From: Actinoallomurus sp963823735
GTDB lineage: Bacteria; Actinomycetota; Actinomycetes; Streptosporangiales; Streptosporangiaceae
DNA: 64,000 nucleotides
Direction: 5' to 3'
Assembly (NCBI GenBank): GCA_963823735.1
Contig: CAWGMO010000001.1
Coordinates: 806,001-870,000 of the forward strand
Position numbers and translations under genes: made by a program. Numbering within the stretch: position 1 is the stretch's first letter; the number at the start of each line of letters is the position of its first letter. Below, piece after piece: positions 17,644 through 25,454 of this stretch. The notes beneath the pieces were generated by a model. It saw only the letters and a list, made by a program, of their open reading frames with translations. It did not search any database and was not told the origin of the DNA.

Positions 17644-18452
17644 CCGCCGTGACCGTACGGCTCGAACGCACCTGGACGGACCGGCACGGCCGTACGGCGA
17701 TGATCTGGCTCGTACGGCTGGTGCTGATCGCGGCCCTGCTGATCGTCTGGCAGGTGACGGCCGACCGGTGGTTCGACATCACGTTCACGAGCAAGCCCAG
17801 CGACATCTGGACCCGGCTGGTGCAGTGGCAGGGGGACGGGACGCTGTGGAGCAACACGTGGGTGACCGTGCAGGAGATCGTGTACGGGTTCGTGGTCGGC
17901 GCCTTGGCGGGGGCTGTCGCGGGATTCCTGCTGGCGTCGGCGCCTTTGCTCTATCGGGTGCTCGATCCGTTCATCATGGGGTTGTACTCGATCCCGAAGG
18001 TCGCGCTGGCGCCGTTGTTCATCGTGTGGTTCGGCATTGGCATGCACATGAAGGTGCTGCTCGCCGCCGCCACTGTGTTCTTTCTGGTCTTCTTGAACAC
18101 CGCGGCGGGGGTGCGTGAGGTCGACCGTGGGCTGATCGACGCCGTGCGTCTCATGGGCGGTAGCCGGCGGGACATCGCGTTGAAGGTGATCCTGCCTTCG
18201 TCGATGACGGGGATGCTCACGGGGCTGAAGGTCGCGGTGCCGTACGCGTTGATCGGGGCTGTCATCGGGGAGCTGGTCGCTTCCAACCGGGGGCTCGGGT
18301 ATCTGATCAATGACGCGGCGTCGCAGTTCGATACGGCCGGGGTGTTCGCGACGTTGGTCGTGCTCAGTGTCATCGCCGGGTTGTTGAATCTCCTGGTCGG
18401 GCTTCTGGATCGGCGTATCTCGCGGTGGAAGCCGTTGGAGGCGCGTTCATGA
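17640..18452 (+). CDS. ABC importer permease (SsuC/TauC type)
   Basis: 270 residues with about six membrane helices and the EAA loop (EVDRGLIDAVRLMGGSRRDIALKVILPSSMTGMLTGLKVAVPYALIG) that contacts the ATPase. It forms the membrane channel of the importer encoded by the flanking genes. Its 3' half uses less strict GC third positions than the enzyme genes before it, a shift that continues into the next gene. Confidence 0.92.
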   Translation: MTAVTVRLERTWTDRHGRTAMIWLVRLVLIAALLIVWQVTADRWFDITFTSKPSDIWTRLVQWQGDGTLWSNTWVTVQEIVYGFVVGALAGAVAGFLLASAPLLYRVLDPFIMGLYSIPKVALAPLFIVWFGIGMHMKVLLAAATVFFLVFLNTAAGVREVDRGLIDAVRLMGGSRRDIALKVILPSSMTGMLTGLKVAVPYALIGAVIGELVASNRGLGYLINDAASQFDTAGVFATLVVLSVIAGLLNLLVGLLDRRISRWKPLEARS

Positions 18453-19462
18453 GGCGTCTTTTCGCTCTTTTCGCTGCTCTGTTGCTGTGTACGGCGGGGT
18501 GTGCGCAGCGTGGTTCCCATACGCCGCCTGGGGTGCTTAACGTCGGGCAGATCTCTAACTCGGTCGCGTACTTTCCGTTGTTCATCGCTGAGAAGAAGGG
18601 GTACTTCGCGCAGGAGGGCGTCAAGATGGGCGAGCGTCCTCGTCTGGGGACGGGGGCGAAGGTCGCGGCGGCTTTGAAGTCGGGGTCCATCGACTTGGGC
18701 GCCGGGGTGTTGACCGACTCGTTGAATCTCGCTCGTATCGACGACAAGACTCGGCTGGTCGCGGATCTGGTGGACAAGTACTACGTCGATGTCGTGGTGG
18801 GGAATTCCTTCGCGGGGCCTTCTGACGGCGCGCCGCTCGCGGATCGGGTGCGGGCGCTTCGTGGGAAGAAAATCGGGATCACCGGGCCTGGGAGTGGTAC
18901 GGAGGCGCTGGTCACGTACCTTTTCAAGCAGGTCGGAATGAATTCCAAGTCGGATGCCGAGCTGGTCAATTTGGGGAGTACGGCGGCGTCGGCTCTTGGG
19001 GCTTTGAAGGCTCATCGGGTGGACGCTCTGGCGTTCTTCCAGCCGATCGCGCAGCAGGCCTCGGCGGCGGGTGTCGGGCGGACGTACATCTCCCCGCAGC
19101 GTGGGGACGTGCCCAATCTCGTACGGGCCTCGCATGGCGTGGTGTTCACGACGCAGCGGATCATGGACAAGAAGCCCAAGGAGGTCGCGGCCTTTCAGCG
19201 GGCGATGACGCGGGCGTTGCAGGACATCCACAAGGACGACCCCCAGGAGATCACGGCGCTGCTGGGTCAGTATTTGAAGGGGACGAACCCGAAGGCACTG
19301 GCCGCCCTGCCGGCGATCATGAAGGACGAGATGCCGACGAGCATCGCCTTTCCGCGGAGCTCGTTCGCGACGGCGATCGCGTTCCACCGGGCCACGGGGC
19401 TGGCGAAACACCCGCCGACGTACGAGACGATCGTCCCGCCGAACCTCCGGTCGGCCGAGTAG
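18449..19462 (+). CDS. ABC importer substrate-binding lipoprotein (NMT1/SsuA type)
   Basis: 337 residues. The signal peptide ends in lipobox LCTAGC (Cys18). The mature part has the NMT1/THI5-like fold (VGQISNSVAYFPLFIAEKKGYFAQEGV; IGITGPGSGTEALVTYLFKQVG). It captures the substrate outside the cell for the two preceding genes. The ligand is unknown; given the operon, an aromatic-derived or pyrone-like carboxylate is proposed rather than a sulfonate. The last gene of the six, it is followed by a perfect hairpin. Confidence 0.9.
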   Translation: MRRLFALFAALLLCTAGCAQRGSHTPPGVLNVGQISNSVAYFPLFIAEKKGYFAQEGVKMGERPRLGTGAKVAAALKSGSIDLGAGVLTDSLNLARIDDKTRLVADLVDKYYVDVVVGNSFAGPSDGAPLADRVRALRGKKIGITGPGSGTEALVTYLFKQVGMNSKSDAELVNLGSTAASALGALKAHRVDALAFFQPIAQQASAAGVGRTYISPQRGDVPNLVRASHGVVFTTQRIMDKKPKEVAAFQRAMTRALQDIHKDDPQEITALLGQYLKGTNPKALAALPAIMKDEMPTSIAFPRSSFATAIAFHRATGLAKHPPTYETIVPPNLRSAE

Positions 19463-19477
19463 GTGCCCTCGGAGCCA

Positions 19478-19511
19478 GCCCTCCGTCGTCGGACCTGGCG
19501 TGACGGAGGGC
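19478..19511. terminator. Terminator after ABC operon
   Basis: A perfect ten-base-pair stem (GCCCTCCGTC / GACGGAGGGC) with a 14-base loop begins 15 bases after the last operon stop, facing the convergent tautomerase gene (stop at 19575). It probably serves both directions. Confidence 0.7.
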
Positions 19512-19574
19512 CGCCGCGGCTCGTCGGTCCATCCCACGGCCGCGGCGGCAACTCGATCAACGGGCCGACGACGG

Positions 19575-19757
19575 TCACTTGTCGGCGGTGAGCTTCCCGC
19601 CCTCGCCCCAGCTGTCGGCGGGGGTCTCGTGGATCCAGATCTGGACCTTCTCGGCCGGGATCTTGTAGGCGTCCACGAAGGCGTCGGTGATGCGGCGAAC
19701 CAGGTCGCGCTTGAGGTCGGCGTCGCGAGGACCCTGCTGAACGGTAACGACAGGCAT
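19575..19757 (-). CDS. 4-oxalocrotonate tautomerase-family protein
   Basis: 60 residues, the size of a short 4-OT subunit. It starts MPVVTVQQG, leaving the catalytic N-terminal proline after Met removal, and has RDLVRRITDAFVDAYKI and VQIWIHETPADSWGEGGK. GGGAGAA precedes the ATG. Family members isomerise keto/enol dicarboxylates as hexamers. It lies opposite and next to the GalB/aldolase operon, where a keto-enol step (as by GalD/LigU) would be needed; this link is inference. The LysR gene is about 100 bases upstream on the same strand. Confidence 0.88.
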   Translation of the reverse strand: MPVVTVQQGPRDADLKRDLVRRITDAFVDAYKIPAEKVQIWIHETPADSWGEGGKLTADK

Positions 19758-19858
19758 GGCACTTCTCCCTGCTCGAAGGCGGTCCCCCAACGGCTTGGAG
19801 GACTCACCCGTGAGTCCATCGCACCGGACCGGCATCCAACCAGACGCAACCCGGACTC

Positions 19859-20764
19859 TCAGCGATCACGATTCTCGATCGTCGCAGGTGACGCCGCACA
19901 TGCGGCGAGCAGGACGTCGAGGGCAGGCGGAGGGGAGGACCTGCGGACGGCGAGCCCGGTGGTGATCGACAGGCCTGGCGCGCGGAAGGGCAGGAAGGCC
20001 ACTCGCCTGGTGCGCAGTAGTGCCGCTTGGGCGGCGTAGACGACGGTCCACGTCGGCGTTCCCGAGCCGATCGCGGCGATGGTGTCGGTGAGGGACGCCG
20101 CCGTCGGGCCCGGCATCGGTTCGAACCCGGCGTCGTGGCAGGCGGTCAGGACGAGATCCACCAAGGGCGGGTTGTTACGACGCGTGGTCAGCCGCAGCGG
20201 CAACTCCGCCAGATCGGCCAGCGCGACGTCGGCGCCGGCGGCGAGTGGATGCGACGCGGGCAGTGCCACGACCAGCGGATCCTGCCAGATCGGTACGACG
20301 TTGAGCCCCGCGGCGTCGTGGACACCACGCACGAAGGCGGCGTCCAGCCCGCCCGAAGCGACCTGCTTCAGCCGTACCTGCGCCGGGGCGGAGATGAGCT
20401 CCACGGTGAGCCACGGGGCCAGACCGGCGAGGGCGTCCAGGAGATCGTCGAGATGCCGGCCGAGCCCGGCGCTGGTGCCCAGGCGCAGCGTGATCGCGCC
20501 GGGGCCCGCCAGGTCGGAGACCGAGGCACGGGCCTCCTCGGCGGCGGCCAGGACCGCCTGGGCCCGTGGCAGGAACCGCTGCCCGGCCGGGGTCAGCCTG
20601 ACATGGCGCGGCGAGCGGTCGAACAGCTCGACGCCCAGGTCCCGCTCCAGCCGGCGGATCTGCTGGCTGACGGCCGGCTGGCCGATGTGCAGACGCTCGG
20701 CCGCCCGCCCGAAATGCATCTCCTCGGCGATGGCGACGAAGTACCGCAGCTGACGCAGTTCCAC
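19859..20764 (-). CDS. LysR-family transcriptional regulator
   Basis: 301 residues from GTG 20764. N-terminal HTH: ELRQLRYFVAIAEEMHFGRAAERLHIGQPAVSQQIRRLERDLGVELFDR. The C-terminal effector domain is of the periplasmic-binding-protein type. LysR proteins often control aromatic-acid catabolic genes. It sits on the same strand as the tautomerase gene downstream, which it may regulate, possibly together with the neighbouring operon. The longer frame to 20836 has no support. Confidence 0.9.
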   Translation of the reverse strand: MELRQLRYFVAIAEEMHFGRAAERLHIGQPAVSQQIRRLERDLGVELFDRSPRHVRLTPAGQRFLPRAQAVLAAAEEARASVSDLAGPGAITLRLGTSAGLGRHLDDLLDALAGLAPWLTVELISAPAQVRLKQVASGGLDAAFVRGVHDAAGLNVVPIWQDPLVVALPASHPLAAGADVALADLAELPLRLTTRRNNPPLVDLVLTACHDAGFEPMPGPTAASLTDTIAAIGSGTPTWTVVYAAQAALLRTRRVAFLPFRAPGLSITTGLAVRRSSPPPALDVLLAACAASPATIENRDR

Positions 20765-20858
20765 GGCACCCCGATCCTTCCTTCCAGACGGCTGCTGTGT
20801 CCCGTGGCCGACGGTAGCGGAGGCGAACAGAGACACTCGATCGGGCGCATTCAGTTCG

Positions 20859-21224
20859 TCAGTCAGCGGGTATCAGGGGCGCGATCTCGCGGGGGAAATA
20901 GCGCGCGAGCGGTTCTGCGGACTCCCACAGGCTGGTGAGTTCCTCGGCGGCCTGACGGATGACGTCCCGGTCGTCGATGCGCCTCGCGCCGGCGGCCTTC
21001 CAATCCTCGTCGTAGCTGACGTGGTAGAGGGCATGCTCGTCGACGACGACCTCAGGAAGCGGTCCGGCATGTTCGAGGTGGCTGATCCGCGACGCGTCGA
21101 GGACGCGGATCGAGGTGCCATCTTCGGCGAGAACCTTGAACCACTGCATCTCCCACAGCAGGTACGGCGATACCGGGCGCTCGACGATTCGTAGTCGGCG
21201 GAGTTCACTTCCCTGCTGTCGCAT
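20859..21224 (-). CDS. DUF6879-like protein, apparently N-terminally shortened
   Basis: 121 residues that align by eye with the C-terminal two thirds of DUF6879 proteins (RLRIVERPVSPYLLWEMQWFKVLAEDGTSIRVL ... ELTSLWESAEPLARYF). The usual N-terminal helical part is missing, and the sequence upstream to the tRNA shows no trace of it. DUF6879 genes commonly accompany XRE/DUF397 regulators in actinobacteria, and one such set lies 1.2 kb away across the tRNA. A remnant is as likely as a working gene. Confidence 0.6.
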   Translation of the reverse strand: MRQQGSELRRLRIVERPVSPYLLWEMQWFKVLAEDGTSIRVLDASRISHLEHAGPLPEVVVDEHALYHVSYDEDWKAAGARRIDDRDVIRQAAEELTSLWESAEPLARYFPREIAPLIPAD

Positions 21225-21322
21225 GTAGGGGGTGCGATCTCGAAGGGGGTGGGGTGGCTAGATGATCTGTCGGTGGTGTGGGCACACGGGCTGGGTTGGG
21301 GCCGCTATCGTGGTGGGCGCTG

Positions 21323-21411
21323 GGAGGGTTCGCATAGTGGACTAGTGCAGGCGCCTTGAAAGCGCCCAGGGCTGGTGACAGTCCTCGTGGGTTCGAATCC
21401 CACACCCTCCG
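21323..21411 (+). tRNA. tRNA-Ser (anticodon TGA)
   Basis: The acceptor stem GGAGGGT pairs with ACCCTCC, the anticodon stem GGCGC/GCGCC encloses loop CTTGAAA (anticodon TGA), a long variable arm typical of class II tRNA-Ser follows, and the T arm is GTGGGTTCGAATCCCAC. Discriminator G; CCA is not encoded. It reads UCA (and by wobble UCG-type) serine codons. Confidence 0.95.
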
Positions 21412-21420
21412 CTTCTTGCT

Positions 21421-21452
21421 CGGGCCCCGTCGGTGACTGCCGGCGGGGCCCG
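21421..21452. terminator. Terminator after tRNA-Ser
   Basis: A 13-base-pair stem with one G-U pair (CGGGCCCCGTCGG / CCGGCGGGGCCCG) and a six-base loop starts ten bases after the tRNA and ends eight bases before the convergent SDR stop. It is likely bidirectional. Confidence 0.75.
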
Positions 21453-21460
21453 ACGGGTTC

Positions 21461-22200
21461 TCAGGCGGTGAAGCCGCCGTCCACGTTGATGGTGGCTCCG
21501 GTTATGTAGCGGCCGGCTTCGCCGGACAGGTGGGTCACTGTGGCGGCTATGTCGGTCGGGTCGGCGTAGTGGCCTACTGCCGTGAAGGACTGGATGGTTT
21601 CGGCGTTCGGGCCGTCGGACGGGTTGGCGTCGGTGTTCGTTGGGCCGGGGTTGACCAGGTTGGCGGTGATGCCTCTTGGGCCCAGGTCGCGGGACAGGCC
21701 CTTGGTCAGGCCGATCAGAGCGGTCTTGCTCAAGGCGTACAAGGTGAAGCCGGGGAACGTTGTTCGGTCGGCCATGTTGCTGCCGATGGTGATGATCCGG
21801 CCGCCGGTCGTCATGTGTCGTGCTGCCGCCCTTGATGCCACGAACGGGGCTCGGACGTTCACGGCCAACGTACGGTTCAGGGCCTCGTCCGTGAGGTCCT
21901 CCAGGGGGCCTACCAGGAAGACGGCGGCGTTGTTGACCAAGATGTCCAGCCTGCCCAACTTCTCGGCCACCTCGTTCACGGTGGACTCCACGGCGGCCGG
22001 GTCGGCGCTGTCGGCTTGGATGGGGAGGGCTCGGTGGCCGGTCTTTCTTACCGGTCGGCTACCTTGGTGGCGCTTTCGGTGTCTTGTTCGTAGGTGAAGG
22101 CCACGTCGGCGCCTTCCTCGGCCAGGCGTACGGCGATGGCCGCGCCGATTCCGCGGCTGCCGCCGGTGACCAGGGCGACCTTGCCTTCGATCTCGTTCAT
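21461..22200 (-). pseudogene. SDR-family oxidoreductase (FabG-like), frameshifted
   Basis: The start ATG 22200 reads MNEIEGKVALVTGGSRGIGAAIAVRLAEEG, with the TGGSRGIG cofactor motif. It meets a stop near 22048; one missing base around 22050-22057 restores the frame into VRKTGHRALPIQADS and on to the end. The rest has NNAAVF, the Tyr-Lys pair in LYALSK and the Rossmann core, so the restored protein (about 246 residues) would be a complete NAD(P)-dependent dehydrogenase. Single-base loss, so error or recent inactivation. Confidence 0.75.
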
Positions 22201-22260
22201 TCTGTCGAGGATGCCCGGCCCGCGGCGTACGGGCTGGCGGGATCTCGACCTGACGTTCGA

Positions 22261-22282
22261 CCCCCACCACCGCAGGTGGGGG
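22261..22282 (-). terminator. Possible terminator between DUF397 and SDR genes
   Basis: CCCCCACC (22261-22268) pairs perfectly with GGTGGGGG (22275-22282) around a six-base loop. It lies just after the DUF397 stop as read leftward and would end the XRE/DUF397 transcript. Confidence 0.5.
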
Positions 22283-22302
22283 GGTCGGCCGTTCTCGGGG
22301 GG

Positions 22303-22452
22303 TCAGGCGTTCAGCGCACGGACCTCGACGCAGTTGCCGCCGTTATCGGTACTGCGCGTCGACTTGCGCCACACCTCCTTGACCTCGACGCAGTCACCGC
22401 CGTTGTTAGTGCTGCGCTTCGACTTGCGCCACGCGGTGTTCTTCACGTCCAT
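22303..22452 (-). CDS. Small DUF397 protein with internally duplicated motif
   Basis: 49 residues. The DUF397 core (W-R-K-S-x-R-S-T-x-N-G-G-x-C-V-E-V) occurs twice, from Trp8 and from Trp28, a 20-codon period; the normal C-terminal half of the domain (the RDS...G...F part) is absent. ATG 22452 has AGAGGAAAG before it and overlaps the end of the XRE gene by ten bases, the standard XRE-DUF397 coupling. DUF397 proteins act with WhiJ-like XRE regulators in development and antibiotic control in Streptomyces. The tandem form looks like a duplication that replaced the second half. Confidence 0.75.
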   Translation of the reverse strand: MDVKNTAWRKSKRSTNNGGDCVEVKEVWRKSTRSTDNGGNCVEVRALNA

Positions 22453-23218
22453 CTTTCCTCTGCAGTTCTGTTGATGAAGTCCAGTGAATCTTCCTGGGAC
22501 AACGCGTGGGTCCGGATCGATTCCCAGACCTCTTCCAGCTGCGAGATGTCATCGCGGCTGCTCGTCACGATTCCACGAACCGCCGTCTCGACGTATGCGA
22601 CCTCCCTCCCATCGACCGTCGCGAGGATGAAATCGCCGGACAGGGCAGTGCTCACATCGGCCGGACGACCTGAATCGTGAGCCGCTCGGACACGCTCGCC
22701 GCTAGGTGCTTCAGCTGGTCGTACATGACCTTCGTTCCACCTTTGTCCCGATAGAGGACTCGTCTCGTCGAGGACGAACCGGAGTGTAGGCGGCTCATCG
22801 GCAGTGATGATGCTCTGGCGGTCGATCCGCGCAGTGACGGCAACCTCGTTGCCATTCAGCAGCGCTCGGGCGTAGTCCTCGGTCTGAGAAGGCCCGGGAT
22901 CGTCGCCAGGTTGAAGGACCGGAGCCTGCTCGCGGAGCGTTCTTCGACGATCCAGTCGCGCATCCAGCCGGGCAGGCTTTCGCCTTCCAGCAGGTCGTAC
23001 AGGTCGACCAGGGCGCCTTCGGACAGGTGCAGCGCCTTCTCGATCGCGATCACCATCTGGCGCGACGGGCGGTCCCGGTACGTCTCGATGGCGGAGATGG
23101 TCTTGTCCGAGCAGGGGATCAGGTCGGCCAGCTCGACCTGCGTTAACCCGGCCTTCCTGCGGTGTCGCTTGATCGCGTTGGCGAGCTTGACCAACGCGGG
23201 ACTCCGAGAATTGTCCAT
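22443..23218 (-). pseudogene. XRE-family regulator with DUF5753 domain (WhiJ-like), three frameshifts
   Basis: ATG 23218 opens an XRE helix-turn-helix (LANAIKRHRRKAGLTQVELADLIPCSDKTISAIE) followed by the DUF5753 region (LPGWMRDWIVEERSASRLRSFNLATIPGLL). The frame then breaks near 22884-22889 (missing C; should continue QTEDYARALLNG), near 22758-22765 (extra base; VLYRDKGGTKVMYDQLKHL) and near 22661-22669 (missing base), ending SLDFINRTAEERWT at 22443. Restored length is about 258 residues, normal for the family. Three hits within 230 bases make true decay more credible here than elsewhere in the window. Confidence 0.7.
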
Positions 23219-23362
23219 TACCTGGCTCCCTGTCCAACTCTGGAGAATTCTAGTTGACCCCGGAAGGCGCTCCGAATTCTCTGTCTCTCGACCCACGCCA
23301 CTGTTGAAGCGTAACCGGAGCTGCTGACATTAAAGCCACCGGAACGAGCGAGAGGCAGGCGA

Positions 23363-23761
23363 ATGGATCGACGCGCGAAAGAGCGGACGTGTGATTACCG
23401 GCTGCCTCTCCCGCCACACAAGATCGCTTCTCGCCAGGCTCACCAGGTCCTGAGATGGGCACTCTCCGACTGGTGCGTCCCGATCGAGGACGCCGACGGC
23501 GTACGTGTCGTACTGGGCGAACTCGTGACGAACGCGCTCACGCACTCCACGGACGTGTTCACGCTCGCACTACGGCTCACCGACGACTTGATCGTCATAG
23601 AGGTACGTGACGACAACGACGCAACTCCCGAGATGGGATTGCCCGGGGACCTGGCGGTCAATGGCCGGGGAATGCTCTTAGTGAACGCCCTCAGCAAAGA
23701 GTGGGGCGTACGGCAGGAGAAAGACGGCGGTAAAACGGTGTGGGCGGAGGTTCGCCGGTGA
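23363..23761 (+). CDS. ATP-binding protein, HATPase_c anti-sigma-factor type
   Basis: 132 residues with the Bergerat-fold motifs of RsbW/SpoIIAB-like proteins: N box LGELVTNALTHST, G1 VRDDNDATPEM and G2 GRGMLLVNALSKEWG. It is divergent from the XRE/DUF397 genes, completing the XRE-DUF397-ATPase trio typical of the Streptomyces whiJ/abaA-type loci. It may bind a sigma factor or its partner regulator. GTGA overlap with the next small gene. Confidence 0.9.
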   Translation: MDRRAKERTCDYRLPLPPHKIASRQAHQVLRWALSDWCVPIEDADGVRVVLGELVTNALTHSTDVFTLALRLTDDLIVIEVRDDNDATPEMGLPGDLAVNGRGMLLVNALSKEWGVRQEKDGGKTVWAEVRR

Positions 23762-24021
23762 TTCCCGAACCTGATGGCCTGGAAAGTCCGATCGCCTGCC
23801 TGGGCCTTCCCGTGGAGGTCGTCATCTGTCTCGCCGTCTTCCCCGACGGGCCGACGACCATCGGGGAGCTGCTCACCATGGCTCGGGAGGACCGGCTCCG
23901 TACGGTCCCGGGCATCGGGCCGGCGCGGCGGCGGACGATCGAGGTCAGTCTCCGGCTCGCAGGGTGTGACCTGGGCGAACGGCCAGGACGGCAGTTCTTC
24001 CTGCGGGGGCGGTCTCGATGA
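23758..24021 (+). CDS. Small helix-hairpin-helix protein
   Basis: 87 residues from GTG 23758, which overlaps the ATPase stop. The centre (EDRLRTVPGIGPARRRTIEVSLRLAG) is a helix-hairpin-helix DNA-binding motif of the VPGIG type. The rest is not recognised. Overlaps the next gene by ATGA, so the three are co-translated. Confidence 0.7.
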   Translation: MIPEPDGLESPIACLGLPVEVVICLAVFPDGPTTIGELLTMAREDRLRTVPGIGPARRRTIEVSLRLAGCDLGERPGRQFFLRGRSR

Positions 24022-24173
24022 GGATCACTTGGCACATGGACGACGACGACGCCCAGGACGCCACCCGCCTCTTAGGCGAGATGTGGAGTCCTGAGCGCGT
24101 CGCGCGGCTGATGGAATGCGAGCCGTCCGTGATCCGGAGGCTGCTCAGGCGACTCAGGCCGCCAGGGAAGTGA
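24018..24173 (+). CDS. Small hypothetical protein
   Basis: 51 residues (MRITWHMDDDDAQDATRLLG ... PPGK) with an acidic start and a basic helix (VIRRLLRRLRP) at the end, resembling half of a helix-turn-helix. It starts inside the stop of the previous gene (ATGA), which is the main reason to believe it. Its last 20 bases overlap the convergent lipase gene. Confidence 0.55.
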   Translation: MRITWHMDDDDAQDATRLLGEMWSPERVARLMECEPSVIRRLLRRLRPPGK

Positions 24174-25389
24174 ACCAGCGGACGATCGCGGCGGTGCCCT
24201 CCACGGCCGTACCCAGGTGGCGGGAGCCGTAGTAGTCGTGCGGGCCCAGGTCGATGGGCGTGAGGTTCACGCCGCTCGCCCGGAAGGCGGCCCGGCAGTG
24301 GTCGGTGTTCGCGGTGACGGCCTGCTCGTCGCCCGCCGCGTCGTACAGGCGGATGGGAGCGCGCGGGACCCAGCCGGTGCACGTCCCGTCGGCCACGGCC
24401 AGGGCCTGCGCGAACGCCGGGGTCGGGTGCCGGAGCAGGTCGAAGCCGCGCGGGGTCAGCAGCTCATCCACAGTGCCGGGCAGCGTGGTGAGCATGTCCT
24501 GGCCCGGCGTCGTACCGTCGAACAGCTTGTCCACCTTGCCCGCGTACGCGGGTTGGAACACGTCGTACGGCGAGGCGTACAGGTGGTGCAGGCGGTTCCA
24601 GGAGACGAGCAGGTACGTCGTGTAGGCGACGGCCATCTTCCGGTCGACCTCCGTCCCCTTGAGGAGGGCCGGGATCTCGGCGTCGCGGAAGGCGTACCCG
24701 CCGCTGATCGGCGCGACGGCGCCCAGGCGGAACCACGGGTCGGCCCCGCTCTGGAGCGCCCTGGCCAGGGTCAACGCCGGTGAGGCGCCCTGGGAGAAGC
24801 CGGTGACCAGCACTTTGCGCTGGGGCGTCCGTCCCTGCCGGGCCATGAACGTACGGGTCGCGCGCAGCATGTCCAAGGACGCGGTGGTCTCGGATGGGAC
24901 GTCCATCCACGGATGGATCCCCGGGCCCTTGCCGAGGCCGAGATAGTCGGGGGTGACGGCGGCGAAGCCCGCCGCGCCGTACGTGATCGCGGGAGCGGAC
25001 GAGAAGTCGTCGTTCCCGATCGAAGGGGCGTCGTCCTTGTAGCTCTGGGTGCCATGCGTGAACGACACGACGCGGGGCCTTCGGTCTCCGTCGCGCGGCA
25101 GGACGACGAGGCCGCTGGCGACGGTCGGGCGTCCGCCGGTGTCGACCGTACGGTAGAGGAGGCGGTACAGGTCCACGCCGTAGCGGACGGAGTCCGGCTT
25201 GAACTTCGCGTCCGTCAGGGCCTGCCTGGTCTGGTCGGCGGTGAGGGTCCGCAGGCATACGGGTGCGGCGGCGAGCTGCCCCCGGTGCGTACCCGCGTCC
25301 GGGCGTATCTGGGCGAGCGCGTGCCCCGTGAGGGCCAGTCCGGCGGACATCGTGGCCGCGACGATGGCGCCTCGCATCGATGACTTCAT
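24154..25389 (-). CDS. Secreted lipase/alpha-beta hydrolase (LIP family)
   Basis: 411 residues. A signal peptide ends about residue 26 (LALTGHALA). The nucleophile elbow is GFSQG (Ser199) and the fold matches secretory lipases (VVSFTHGTQSYKDDAPSIG; FAAVTPDYLGLGKGPGIHPW). The acid Asp and His lie in LYDAAGDEQAV and LGPHDYY. Exported, it likely hydrolyses triacylglycerols or short esters. Confidence 0.88.
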   Translation of the reverse strand: MKSSMRGAIVAATMSAGLALTGHALAQIRPDAGTHRGQLAAAPVCLRTLTADQTRQALTDAKFKPDSVRYGVDLYRLLYRTVDTGGRPTVASGLVVLPRDGDRRPRVVSFTHGTQSYKDDAPSIGNDDFSSAPAITYGAAGFAAVTPDYLGLGKGPGIHPWMDVPSETTASLDMLRATRTFMARQGRTPQRKVLVTGFSQGASPALTLARALQSGADPWFRLGAVAPISGGYAFRDAEIPALLKGTEVDRKMAVAYTTYLLVSWNRLHHLYASPYDVFQPAYAGKVDKLFDGTTPGQDMLTTLPGTVDELLTPRGFDLLRHPTPAFAQALAVADGTCTGWVPRAPIRLYDAAGDEQAVTANTDHCRAAFRASGVNLTPIDLGPHDYYGSRHLGTAVEGTAAIVRWFTSLAA

Positions 25390-25454
25390 GGGAGAAACGC
25401 TAGGTCGCGGGCTTTCTGGCGACCATCCGGCGAGCCACCGGGACGAGGGTGTAC

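Noticed and set aside
21205..21405. Open frame beginning MWDSNPRGLSP over the tRNA
   Set aside because: This is the antisense translation of tRNA-Ser, a known false-gene pattern.
21461..24173. Integrated genomic island at tRNA-Ser
   Set aside because: No integrase, no repeat of the tRNA 3' end within the following sequence and no phage genes were seen.
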